This document shows positions 1 through 6,697 of a DNA stretch of 14,459 nucleotides, one piece after another (the stretch's first letter is position 1; each line of letters opens with the position of its first letter). This DNA comes from JACKCP01 sp034007295 (GTDB taxonomy: Bacteria; Desulfobacterota; Desulfobacteria; Desulfobacterales; JACKCP01). The notes under the pieces were generated by a model. It saw only the letters and a program-made list of their open reading frames with translations. It did no database searches and had not been told where the DNA came from. The stretch lies in contig JAVERC010000064.1 in NCBI GenBank assembly GCA_034007295.1, positions 1 to 14,459 of the forward strand. The letters run 5' to 3'. The position numbers were made by a program, and so were the translations under genes.

Positions 1-792
1 TTTTATGATATTGCTTTAGGAGCAGGGTTGATCGAAAAATTATGTTATAATTTACATTGCTTCTTTATAAGAAAATGGCTTAATATATTGATTTCTTATG
101 CTTTTTTTGAATTCGGTCAGGCACTAAGTAAGCATTTAGTTATAAATTCTGTGCAGCTTATGCCACAGCCGCTTGGTTCTGTTTTTAATATTCTTATGGA
201 TGAAAATGGCCGTATAATTAATCGTGATTTGGCAAATCAAAAAGTAGGGGTTATTGATATTGGATTTAAAACAACAGACTATACAGTTTTTGATAGAATG
301 AAATATATCGAAAGAAGTTCTTCTACAACCGATCTTGGAATATCCAGAAGTTTTCTTGCTATTGCCGAAAAATTAAAAAAAGAAAGTGGGATTCAAGTTG
401 AACTTTACAGGCTTTTTGAAGCTGTTGATTCAGGCCATATTAAAATTAAAGGCAAGGAATATAATATTGCGAATTTAAGGGACAGGGTTTTTGAATATGC
501 TGCACGAGAAATTGTCAGTTCAATGGACAGGCTTTTTGCAGATGAATGGGACATGGATTATTTAGTTCTTACAGGAGGCGGAGCAAAGGCCCTGTATGAG
601 TATATAATGCCTCTTGTAAACATGGATATTCTTCCTTTTGACTCTTCTAAGGATCCAAGGTTTAACAATGTTATGGGATATTTGAAATATGGGGTAAACA
701 AATGGGATAAAAAGCCTGTAAATGTTAAAATATCTTCAGAAAAAGCAGAAAAGGAAGAAAATCCTGAAAAAAATAGGCGAAAGCAACTCTAA
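1..792 (+). CDS. ParM/StbA-like actin-family ATPase, 3' part (5' end outside window)
   Basis: The reading frame is open from the first base, so the true start lies upstream; 263 codons are visible. Family features: a phosphate-2-type motif with D-I-G-F-K-T-T-D near visible residues 86-93, a PQPLGSVF segment before it, and an adenosine-binding-type motif LVLTGGGAKALYEY near residues 190-203. These fit the actin-like ParM/Alp family, whose ATP-dependent filaments segregate plasmids; some members are chromosomal and of unknown role. The phosphate-1 motif expected near the N-terminus is outside the window. Visible residues about 10-38 are hydrophobic and look diverged from the rest, but the frame is intact. 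The last 25 residues are charged and probably a flexible tail. No ParR-like adaptor gene follows, and the next gene is convergent. A TTG at 28 could be mistaken for a start, but conserved-looking sequence (F-Y-D-I-A-L-G-A-G) continues upstream of it. Confidence 0.75.
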   Translation, partial: FYDIALGAGLIEKLCYNLHCFFIRKWLNILISYAFFEFGQALSKHLVINSVQLMPQPLGSVFNILMDENGRIINRDLANQKVGVIDIGFKTTDYTVFDRMKYIERSSSTTDLGISRSFLAIAEKLKKESGIQVELYRLFEAVDSGHIKIKGKEYNIANLRDRVFEYAAREIVSSMDRLFADEWDMDYLVLTGGGAKALYEYIMPLVNMDILPFDSSKDPRFNNVMGYLKYGVNKWDKKPVNVKISSEKAEKEENPEKNRRKQL

Positions 793-968
793 AATTAAAA
801 TCAATTGTTCGATTAAAGTAAAAAAATAAATTTAGTTCACAAAATTTAATCCTCAAAATACTCAATGTATCCTAAAGGTTAAATTTTTCATCTTTCTTGA
901 ACTGAACAAAAAATTCTCGTTTTCGGCCAATCACTAGTTAGGTATTGAGGCTTTTTAATGAAACCTAT

Positions 969-2168
969 CTATCTGAATTTTTGAGTTATTGAGTTCATTG
1001 TATTAATGTTATTTAGAAAAATTTCTATTAGTTCAGGGTCAAACATTTTACCTGAATTTTCTTTTAAAAAATTTATAACTTTTTCTTGTGGCCAAGGATC
1101 TTTGTAACATCTTTTTGAGGAAAGGGCATCAAATACATCGGCTATTGAAACTATTCTGCCAAATAAGGGTATTTCCTTGCCTTTTTTACCTGCTGGTTTC
1201 TTATTTTTATTGATCCCAGGGCTTGAAATAATTCCTGGATAACCTTTTCCATCCCATCTTTCATGGTGGTTTAGAATAACTTCTCTTGCAGCCTGGTCAA
1301 ATTCAGAATTTTCTTCTTCAAACATTTTTGCACCAAAGATGGTATGTTTTTTCATTATTTCAAACTCTTCATCTGTAAGTTTTCCAGGTTTTTTTAAAAT
1401 CAAATCAGAAATTGCAACTTTTCCAATATCGTGAACCATTGCAACAAGTTTTAAAATATCTTTGTTCCTGTCAATTATTTCATTTGGGATATTATTTTTA
1501 AGAGCCCATGCAATATAAAGTTCAGTAGAATATGCAGAAACCCTGTGGACATGAGCACCTGTTTCAGAAGGGTCATGCAGCTCCGCCATTTGAATCATTT
1601 TTAGTATAATGGATTTGGTTAGCTGAGCTTTTTGAAGTGCAACTGCTGCAATGCCAGCAAAAAGGTGAAGGGTCTTTGTGTCTTCCTCTGAAAATTTTAA
1701 GGGTGTTTTTGATTTGTCTAAGGGATTGATAATCTGCAATACCCCAATAACTCTGTCCTGATTTCCTTTCATTGGAATTGAAAGAATTGATTTTGTCCTA
1801 TAACCTGTCATTTCATCAAAATTTGAGTTAAATCTAAAAGGTAAACTCAAATTGATATCTGAAACATCATTTAAAATTACAATTTGTCCAGTTTTTGCAC
1901 AGTATCCAGCTATACTCAAATTATCTATTGGTACGTGGCGTTCCTTATATACAACCTTATTTTTTTTTAAAGTGTTATTTTGAATATAGGAAATAACCAG
2001 ATAGTTTTTTTCAACAATATAAATTGAGCCTGCATCTGCACTGCAAAAATCTCTTGCTTCTTTAAGTATTCTTTCCATTAGAGCATCTGGATCATGAATC
2101 CTGTTCAGATCTGTACCGAGGTTTAAAAGTCTTTGTAATTTAATTTTATCTTCGAGATTTTTCATCAT
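969..2168 (-). CDS. GAF domain / HD-GYP domain protein, probable cyclic-di-GMP phosphodiesterase
   Basis: 399 residues. Residues ~20-178 look like a GAF sensor domain (DFCSADAGSIYIVE near 40-53, ending in IGVLQIINP). Residues ~190-385 form an HD-GYP domain: HDPSETGAHVHRV, the metal-binding HDIGK at 246-250, HHERWDGKGYP at 301-311, and IADVFDALSS near 342-351. All signature residues of active HD-GYP phosphodiesterases, which hydrolyse c-di-GMP to pGpG or GMP, are present. A basic Gly/Lys-rich insert of roughly 20 residues separates GYP from the IPLFGRI strand. No membrane segment or signal peptide is seen, so the protein should be cytoplasmic, with the GAF domain sensing a small ligand. The start ATG overlaps the stop of the upstream cheD-like gene as ATGA (2165-2168), implying translational coupling. 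A second ATG follows directly (Met-Met). Family assignment is firm; ligand and physiological output are unknown. Confidence 0.93.
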   Translation of the reverse strand: MMKNLEDKIKLQRLLNLGTDLNRIHDPDALMERILKEARDFCSADAGSIYIVEKNYLVISYIQNNTLKKNKVVYKERHVPIDNLSIAGYCAKTGQIVILNDVSDINLSLPFRFNSNFDEMTGYRTKSILSIPMKGNQDRVIGVLQIINPLDKSKTPLKFSEEDTKTLHLFAGIAAVALQKAQLTKSIILKMIQMAELHDPSETGAHVHRVSAYSTELYIAWALKNNIPNEIIDRNKDILKLVAMVHDIGKVAISDLILKKPGKLTDEEFEIMKKHTIFGAKMFEEENSEFDQAAREVILNHHERWDGKGYPGIISSPGINKNKKPAGKKGKEIPLFGRIVSIADVFDALSSKRCYKDPWPQEKVINFLKENSGKMFDPELIEIFLNNINTMNSITQKFR

Positions 2169-2662
2169 GAATATGGATACCAGTCTGATTGTCTAAGTTT
2201 TTCAACTTTTAATATTACAATTTCATTTGTATGTGTGTCAAAAATAATTTTTCTTCCTTTTTCTCCGCCAGTGTCTTCGGAAGTAATAGGAATTCTTTCT
2301 CGTATTAGGATTTTTTGAGCTGATAAAATATTGTTTTTACCTATATTTTTATTTGAATGGCTTTTGTTAAAAGCACCTCCAAAAATTTGTGCTTCAAGAG
2401 ATTCTTTTTTAGAGCCAATATTAATAAACATTTTTATAAGAGCTTTTATTGAAACGTCTCCATATATTGCTCTTGGCTGGTCTTCTATATGTATCTCAGG
2501 ATAAAGGAAATGAGCCATTCCCCCTGTTTTTTTTGTTTTGTCGTAAATTGAAACAGCAACAGATGATCCAAGAACAGCAGAAATTTTTGTTGGGGAAACA
2601 GGAAGATAAATATACCCAGGCTGGATAAAATAATTATAAACAGATCCGTCTTTATTCCTCAA
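2165..2662 (-). CDS. cheD: CheD-family protein with catalytic Cys replaced by Ser
   Basis: 165 residues, a normal CheD length. CheD deamidates glutamines of chemoreceptors and also binds CheC-type phosphatases. Matching family features are QPGYIYLPVSPTKISAVLGS at 14-33, VAVSIYD at 35-41, GGMAHFLYPEI at 47-57, a Y-G-D-V-S-I-K-A-L segment, IFGGAFN near 98-104 and EDTGGEKGRKI near 139-149. The family's nucleophile lies in LGSCVAV; here residue 34 is Ser (codon at 2561-2563), with Ser28 where Thr is usual. The presumed catalytic His51 is kept. Deamidase activity is therefore doubtful. The start is TTG at 2660-2662: an in-frame stop lies two codons upstream and no ATG precedes the conserved core. 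The ribosome-binding site is weak (AGGG about 10 bases upstream). It is the first gene of a two-gene unit with the GAF/HD-GYP gene, pointing to c-di-GMP signalling rather than a standard chemotaxis operon; no che or mcp genes are in the window. Confidence 0.85.
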   Translation of the reverse strand: MRNKDGSVYNYFIQPGYIYLPVSPTKISAVLGSSVAVSIYDKTKKTGGMAHFLYPEIHIEDQPRAIYGDVSIKALIKMFINIGSKKESLEAQIFGGAFNKSHSNKNIGKNNILSAQKILIRERIPITSEDTGGEKGRKIIFDTHTNEIVILKVEKLRQSDWYPYS

Positions 2663-2715
2663 TATTTACAAGCCCTATTTATATTTTTAAAATATTCTTT
2701 TGCAATATTTTAGGA

Positions 2716-2744
2716 ATTTTAAATATTTGGACTTGAAAAGTCAA
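2716..2744 (-). promoter_or_regulatory. sigma70-type promoter of the cheD-HD-GYP unit
   Basis: On the minus strand TTGACT (2744-2739) is followed by a 17-nt spacer and TAAAAT (2721-2716). Each hexamer matches consensus at five of six positions. Transcription would start near 2709, leaving about 45 nt before the TTG start of the CheD-like gene. Confidence 0.65.
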
Positions 2745-2861
2745 TTTTTTTATGATTAGTAATCTCTTACAGATTTCCTGTTAATAAATTTTAATAGTTA
2801 AATTATTTGATTCTGTTTCAAGATAAGCAGATGTTTAGTAGTTTAAGAGGAGAAGTATATC

Positions 2862-3062
2862 ATGAGAACCAGACTTCATCTTAAGCCAGGTCAGAGGGGA
2901 ACTAAAAGGCTTAGTGAAAAGTACGGAGAACAGCTTGTATGCGTCAGATATCGATACGATGATGCTACAAAAAAACGCTATAAAACAGTTGAGTTGATTG
3001 TAGATATAGCTGAATGGAATCCAAAGGTAAAAAATTGTTCTAGTTCAAATGATAATGGTTAA
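2862..3062 (+). CDS. Small conserved-looking protein of unknown function, 66 residues
   Basis: The ATG is preceded by a strong ribosome-binding site (AGGAG at 2848-2852, nine bases upstream), so this is very probably a real gene. The protein is basic at the N-terminus (RTRLHLKPGQRGTKRL, residues 2-17), then has LVCVRYRYDDATKKRYKTVEL at about 25-45, a likely pair of beta strands, and a short Ser/Asn-rich tail. No signal peptide, membrane segment or metal-binding motif is seen. From memory, similar small proteins of unknown function occur in other proteobacteria, sometimes near mobile elements, but no transposase is visible here. It is divergent from the cheD unit, monocistronic, and followed at once by a stem-loop. 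I assign no function; the basic character would allow nucleic-acid binding, but nothing proves it. Confidence 0.7.
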   Translation: MRTRLHLKPGQRGTKRLSEKYGEQLVCVRYRYDDATKKRYKTVELIVDIAEWNPKVKNCSSSNDNG

Positions 3063-3092
3063 GATGTTTTTTGAATTTTTTATCTTAACCAT
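3055..3092 (+). terminator. Perfect 11-bp inverted repeat at the 3' end of the 66-residue gene
   Basis: ATGGTTAAGAT (3055-3065) and ATCTTAACCAT (3082-3092) are exact reverse complements around a 16-nt T-rich loop. The gene's stop codon (3060-3062) is inside the left arm. There is no strong U tract after the right arm, so this could be a weak terminator or an mRNA 3'-end stabilising hairpin. Confidence 0.45.
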
Positions 3093-3322
3093 GATTTTGA
3101 AATAGAAATAATTAAAACCTATATTTGGAATAAATATTAAATACAAAAAAATATAATTTTATATTTAAACCAAACTTGAAGCAAGACTGATTTATTGATT
3201 GTTTCTTTTGTGTATTGCAAACAATTTAAAATTGTTCGTCCTTTGATAAGCTTAAACTATTCAAAAACAAATATATTATAAATAAATTTCAATTGGTTAT
3301 TTACAAATTAAGTTTATAATTT

Positions 3323-3790
3323 TTATTGCCTGAATTTTTTCATCGTTCTTTCAAGCTCTCTTTTTACTTCTCTGTCTTTTATCTCTCTTCGTTTATCATG
3401 AATTTTTTTACCTTTACCTAGAGCGAGCCCAATTTTTACACGTCCGTTTTTGAAATAAGCCTTTAAAGGTACGAGAGTGCATCCTTTTTCGCTTGTTTTA
3501 CCTATAAGTTTTTTTATTTCTCTTTTATTTAATAGTAGTTTTCTTGGTCTCATGGGATCATGATTGTCAAAGTATGCATGGGTATATGGAGAAATATGGA
3601 GATTATAAACAAAGACTTCATTGTTTTTTATTTTTGCAAAGGCTTCTTTAAGGCTTATTTTACCGGCTCTTACAGATTTTACTTCAGTGCCTTTGAGTAC
3701 AATTCCAGCTTCATATTCATCTTCTATTTCAATATTATGCCTTGCCTTTTTGTTGTATGCGATCTGTTTTGTCTGTGAATCTGATGCCAC
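3323..3790 (-). CDS. smpB: SsrA-binding protein SmpB (trans-translation)
   Basis: 155 residues from the chosen GTG start. SmpB binds the tRNA-like domain of tmRNA and delivers it to stalled ribosomes, so that incomplete proteins are tagged and the ribosome is released. Hallmarks: AYNKKARHNIEIEDEYEAGI near 11-30, GTEVKSVRAGKISLKEAF near 34-51, LHISPYTHAY near 66-75, HDPMRPRKLLL, GLALGKGKKIHDKR and a Lys/Arg-rich C-terminal tail. The frame is open further upstream to 3859, but that would overlap ptsI by 53 bases and add 23 residues unlike the family. GTG at 3790 has a GGA-type ribosome-binding site at normal spacing, gives the usual family length, and leaves 16 bases after ptsI. It is the last gene of the ptsH-ptsI-smpB unit. 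No tmRNA gene (ssrA) is in the window. Confidence 0.95.
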   Translation of the reverse strand: MASDSQTKQIAYNKKARHNIEIEDEYEAGIVLKGTEVKSVRAGKISLKEAFAKIKNNEVFVYNLHISPYTHAYFDNHDPMRPRKLLLNKREIKKLIGKTSEKGCTLVPLKAYFKNGRVKIGLALGKGKKIHDKRREIKDREVKRELERTMKKFRQ

Positions 3791-3806
3791 TTTATTTTTC
3801 CTTAGA

Positions 3807-5561
3807 TTATAGTTTAAGTGTATCACCGTATTTATACATGATAAGGTTTTTTGAGTCATGACAATTGTTTTGTCTGAATATTTCCTTGGTCAATTCAATT
3901 GTATCTTTAAAATTGAGCTCTCTTATCATTTGTTTGATCTGTGGAATCCCATGGGGATACATGCTTAAGTTTTTTATTCCAAGGCCAATAAGAAGAGGAA
4001 TATTTAAAGGATTCCCTGCCATTTCACCGCAGATTGAAATTTCAATTTTGTTTTTTTCAGCAACTGTTACAGTATTTTTTATTAGTCTTAAAACAGCTGG
4101 ATTAAGTTCATTATAAAGATGAGCAACTTCTTCATTGCCCCTGTCTATTGCAAGGGTATATTGGACAAGGTCGTTTGTTCCCAGGCTGAAAAAATCAACT
4201 TCTTTTGCAAGAATATCTGCTATTATTGCAGCAGATGGGACTTCTATCATTATTCCTGTTTTTATCTTTTTGTCCCATTTTATTTTTTTTTCATTAAGCT
4301 CGGTTTTGCATTGAGAAAGAATTTTTTTTGCTTCCAACACTTCTCCGAGAGATGAAATCATTGGAAACATAATTTTTATTTTCCCAAAATTTGATGCTCT
4401 TAGTATAGCTCTTAATTGAGATTTAAAAATTTCCTTACGTTTTAAACAAAATCTTATTGCTCTTAAGCCAAGAGCAGGGTTAGTTTCAGGCAGTTGGTCC
4501 GTATTGTATTTCAATGCCTTGTCTCCATTTATATCAAGCGTTCTGATTATAACTTCGCCTGGAGCCATTAACTCTGCTACTTCCCGATATTTTTCAAATT
4601 GTTCGTTTTCGTCGGGATAGGTGTCCCTGTTCATGTAGAGAAATTCTGTCCTGTAAAGACCAACCCCATCCCCCCCATGATCTTTGACAGAAACAACTTC
4701 TTCAGCAAATTCAATGTTGCCCATAACCTTTATTATATGGCCGTCTTTAGTTTTTGCTGGTAAATGGCTGGTCCTTGTTACTTTTGCCTGCCTTAATTCA
4801 TATTCTTTTTTCTTTTGTTCGAATTCAAGAAGAGTTTCTTCTTCAGGATTTATAATTACAATTCCTTCAAGACCATCTACGATTATTATATCGTCATTTT
4901 TTATTTGAGATGTGGCATTTTCAAGACCAAGTACGCATGGAAGCTCAAGGGTTCTTGCTATTATGCTTGTGTGTGATGCAGTTCCTCCCTTGTCTGTGAC
5001 AAAACCCATGATTTTATCAAGCTGAATCTGGCTGGTTTGGGCAGGTGAAAGGTCTTTTGCCACAAGAATTACCCTTTTTCTTATGTCAGCAATATTAACT
5101 TCAACTGCACCTGTCAGGTTAAGCATTATTCTATCAGCTACATGAACAATATCTGCTCCGCGACTTTTTAAATATTCATCTTCAATGTTTTTAAAAATTC
5201 TTTTTGTTTCATCAACTATTGTTTTTAATGCCCATTCTGCATTAAATCCTTTGTTTTCTATAGATTTGATGGTTTTTTCATAAAGCATTTTGTCTTTAAA
5301 GAGCAGGAGATGGGTTTCAAGAATTTGAACATGTTCCCCTAAAGCTGGAGGCGTGTTTCTAATGACTTCTTTAAGCTCGTTTTTTGCATTATTTACAGCT
5401 GTTTTGAACCTTGCTACTTCGGCTTTAATTTCATTTTCTGCAAGGTTGTATTTTTTTATCACATCTACTCCGCTAGAATCTACAAGGTATGCTTTACCTA
5501 TGCAAACGCCTGGAGCACCTGCTATTCCGATTATTCTTTTTTCCAGCAATTGTTCATTCAA
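3807..5561 (-). CDS. ptsI: Phosphoenolpyruvate-protein phosphotransferase (PTS Enzyme I)
   Basis: 584 residues, normal for Enzyme I. It autophosphorylates from phosphoenolpyruvate and passes the phosphate to HPr. N-terminal domain: GIAGAPGVCIGKAYLV at 12-27, the helical HPr-binding region, then the swivelling phospho-His loop GGTASHTSIIARTLELPCVLG with the active His at 197. C-terminal PEP-binding barrel: GLYRTEFLYM near 303-312, DINGDKAL, NPALGLRAIRF, GIMIEVPSAA, FFSLGTNDLVQYTLAIDR and the catalytic-Cys motif ISICGEMAGN near 510-519. No N-terminal GAF domain is present, so it is PtsI rather than PtsP. The ATG starts four bases after the end of ptsH, and its GGAG ribosome-binding site overlaps the ptsH 3' end. 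No sugar-specific EII genes are in the window, so the system may be regulatory or its permease is encoded elsewhere. Confidence 0.97.
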   Translation of the reverse strand: MNEQLLEKRIIGIAGAPGVCIGKAYLVDSSGVDVIKKYNLAENEIKAEVARFKTAVNNAKNELKEVIRNTPPALGEHVQILETHLLLFKDKMLYEKTIKSIENKGFNAEWALKTIVDETKRIFKNIEDEYLKSRGADIVHVADRIMLNLTGAVEVNIADIRKRVILVAKDLSPAQTSQIQLDKIMGFVTDKGGTASHTSIIARTLELPCVLGLENATSQIKNDDIIIVDGLEGIVIINPEEETLLEFEQKKKEYELRQAKVTRTSHLPAKTKDGHIIKVMGNIEFAEEVVSVKDHGGDGVGLYRTEFLYMNRDTYPDENEQFEKYREVAELMAPGEVIIRTLDINGDKALKYNTDQLPETNPALGLRAIRFCLKRKEIFKSQLRAILRASNFGKIKIMFPMISSLGEVLEAKKILSQCKTELNEKKIKWDKKIKTGIMIEVPSAAIIADILAKEVDFFSLGTNDLVQYTLAIDRGNEEVAHLYNELNPAVLRLIKNTVTVAEKNKIEISICGEMAGNPLNIPLLIGLGIKNLSMYPHGIPQIKQMIRELNFKDTIELTKEIFRQNNCHDSKNLIMYKYGDTLKL

Positions 5562-5564
5562 AAT

Positions 5565-5828
5565 TTATTCTCCAAAACCGTTTAGAATAATATCTTTTAT
5601 TTCATCGAAAATTTTTTTATCATCAATGGAATCAGCTATCAGGGTTATTAGCGAGCCCTTTTGACAGGCTATGGACAGGATATCTATCATACTTGTAGCA
5701 TCAACCCTTGTGTCATCTTTCTCAATCCAGATTTCGGATTTTGCTTTTCTAGCAGTTTTTGCAATTAAAGCAGCTGGTCTTGCGTGAAGACCTAGTTCAT
5801 TTATTATTGTAAGTTTTTGTTTTAGCAC
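5565..5828 (-). CDS. ptsH: Phosphocarrier protein HPr
   Basis: 87 residues from a GTG start at 5826-5828. HPr accepts phosphate from Enzyme I on a histidine and passes it to EIIA proteins. The chosen start puts GLHARPAA with the phospho-His exactly at residue 15 and the Ser of DATSMIDIL exactly at residue 46, the two canonical HPr numbers. The frame is open further upstream (an ATG 13 codons and a TTG 21 codons earlier), but those extensions are foreign to HPr and would place the start inside or directly after the promoter seen at 5880-5908. An AAAGG about 10 bases before the GTG is a modest ribosome-binding site. Ser46 suggests possible control by HPr kinase/phosphorylase, which is not in this window. 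ptsI follows after three bases. Confidence 0.92.
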   Translation of the reverse strand: MLKQKLTIINELGLHARPAALIAKTARKAKSEIWIEKDDTRVDATSMIDILSIACQKGSLITLIADSIDDKKIFDEIKDIILNGFGE

Positions 5829-5879
5829 CCTTGAAAAACCTTTGTTTTTGATAAAAAAGAGCTTCATTTTTCGAATCGG

Positions 5880-5908
5880 ATTATAAGTCAAAAAATAGTT
5901 TGATTCAA
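5880..5908 (-). promoter_or_regulatory. sigma70-type promoter of ptsH-ptsI-smpB
   Basis: On the minus strand TTGAAT (5908-5903), a 17-nt spacer and a perfect TATAAT (5885-5880). Transcription would begin near 5873, about 45 nt before the GTG start of ptsH. This supports the shorter HPr reading frame. Confidence 0.7.
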
Positions 5909-5961
5909 TGGAATAATTGAGGACAGGTTACAAATTGGGGGGTGAACTTCATAATGTTTCG

Positions 5962-5995
5962 TGCCCCGTCTTTAAAATAAATTTTGGACGGGGCA
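5962..5995 (-). terminator. GC-rich stem-loop after the HU gene
   Basis: TGCCCCGTC (5962-5970) and GACGGGGCA (5987-5995) are exact reverse complements with a 16-nt AT-rich loop. It lies nine bases past the HU stop codon and about 50 bases before the pts promoter. It is by far the strongest GC hairpin in this AT-rich area. There is no U tract on either side, so termination is likely but not certain; it could also protect the mRNA 3' end. Confidence 0.55.
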
Positions 5996-6004
5996 TTGTA
6001 ATAA

Positions 6005-6274
6005 TTAATTTATTGCATCTTTAAGGTTTTTACCTGGAACAAATTTTGGAACTTTGCGGGCAGGGATTTCAATATCTGCTCCTGTCTGTGGATTTCTTCC
6101 TTTTCTAGCTTTTCTTTCGGAAGTTTTAAATGTTCCGAATCCGACTAGAGTTACACTTTCATCTTTTTGCAGGGCTTCGGTGATTGCTGAAAAAACCTGA
6201 TCAACAGCAGCCTGTGCATCTTTTTTACTGCTGAGTACCTTTGCAACTTCAGCAACTAAATCACCTTTGTTCAT
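6005..6274 (-). CDS. hup: HU-family DNA-binding protein
   Basis: 89 residues, the standard size of HU/IHF-type histone-like proteins that bend and compact DNA as dimers. Visible family features: N-terminal helical dimerisation part (MNKGDLVAEVAKVLSSKKDA), the VTLVGFGTF strand at about 41-49, and the flexible DNA-binding arm KARKGRNPQTGADIEIPARKVPKF at about 55-78 with the intercalating-type Pro in IPARK. RNPQTG is more typical of HU and its close relatives than of IHF. It has an excellent ribosome-binding site (AAGGAGG, six bases before ATG). It is monocistronic, with a stem-loop behind it and about 330 bases without a gene upstream. Confidence 0.96.
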   Translation of the reverse strand: MNKGDLVAEVAKVLSSKKDAQAAVDQVFSAITEALQKDESVTLVGFGTFKTSERKARKGRNPQTGADIEIPARKVPKFVPGKNLKDAIN

Positions 6275-6601
6275 GTTTGCCTCCTTCTTGGTTTATTAAT
6301 GTGTTTTTATTTCTTTCGAAAGTTGAGAAATATTTTAGGTTCTCAAAAATTAATTATTTTAGATAGTTTTAAAATATTATTTTGGAATATAATTTTGCTG
6401 TATCAAAAAAAAACGGCAAAAATCATAAGTAAAATTACTTGCAAGACATTGTTCTGTCAAGCTTATTATCCCTATAAACCCAATAAATACCCTATTTTTT
6501 TTTAAATTTGCCGATAAAATTAAAAAATAAAAAAAAATATTGACAAAATGACCAACAGTCTTTAAAGAAAATACATTATAAAAATTAAAGGAAATAATTT
6601 A
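6275..6601. other. AT-rich intergenic region between divergent hup and the aromatic operon leader
   Basis: No convincing gene. A 68-codon frame at 6299-6505 (+) has no ribosome-binding site and a low-complexity AT-driven composition. The stretch holds the hup upstream region with a 7-bp inverted repeat (TTGAGAA 6323-6329, TTCTCAA 6340-6346). A minus-strand TTGACA (6460-6455) stands 17 nt from a poor TAATTT (6437-6432). The aromatic operon promoter lies at about 6540-6568. Runs of A and T dominate the rest. Confidence 0.6.
6540..6568 (+). promoter_or_regulatory. Candidate promoter of the aromatic operon leader transcript
   Basis: A perfect TTGACA (6540-6545) is followed after 17 nt by TAAAGA (6563-6568), a poor -10. 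The position fits: the transcript would start near 6575, about 27 nt before the leader peptide ATG. A better-looking TATAAA at 6577-6582 lacks a -35 at correct spacing. The -35 is convincing; the exact -10 is not settled. Confidence 0.45.
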
Positions 6602-6697
6602 ATGAAACTCCAGACAGCAGAAAAAACCTATAAAATATATTCTTATTATTGGTATTTTTATTTTAGCAGGCGTCTGTCTGGAGGTGCTTTTGTGTAA
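6602..6697 (+). CDS. Aromatic-rich leader peptide of the aro operon attenuator, 31 residues
   Basis: ATG with an AAGGA ribosome-binding site (6588-6592) nine bases upstream; stop TAA at 6695-6697. Codons 10-21 (6629-6664) read Y K I Y S Y Y W Y F Y F: nine aromatic codons in twelve, seven of them consecutive (6644-6664). Such a run is not expected by chance in a 31-residue frame, and it lies directly in front of the genes that make Tyr, Phe and chorismate. Like known attenuation leader peptides (trpL, pheL), it should have no function as a protein: its translation rate reports the supply of charged tRNA. The mix of Tyr, Phe and Trp codons (six Tyr, two Phe, one Trp) suggests sensing of all three end products, with Tyr dominant. 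The coding sequence includes RNA segments S1 and most of S2 of the downstream switch, and the stop codon sits in the loop between S2 and S3. Confidence 0.85.
   Translation: MKLQTAEKTYKIYSYYWYFYFSRRLSGGAFV

Noticed and set aside
930..960. GTTAGGT near 938 as an integron attC core site
   Set aside because: No matching left core site or attC-like fold in 793-937 and no integrase or cassette array nearby.
3220..3236. Near-perfect palindrome AACAATTT-A-AAATTGTT in the convergent gap after smpB
   Set aside because: AT-only core in very AT-rich DNA, not next to a promoter and without a U tract; chance is likely.
3063..3322. Search for a tmRNA gene next to smpB
   Set aside because: The gap is AT-rich and shows no tRNA-like ends or tag reading frame.
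3560..5664. Several plus-strand frames opposite smpB and ptsI
   Set aside because: Antisense shadows of well-identified genes; no ribosome-binding sites and hydrophobic low-complexity translations.
6299..6505. 68-codon open frame on the plus strand between hup and the aromatic operon
   Set aside because: No ribosome-binding site, AT-driven residue composition, no recognisable motif; lies in the hup upstream region.
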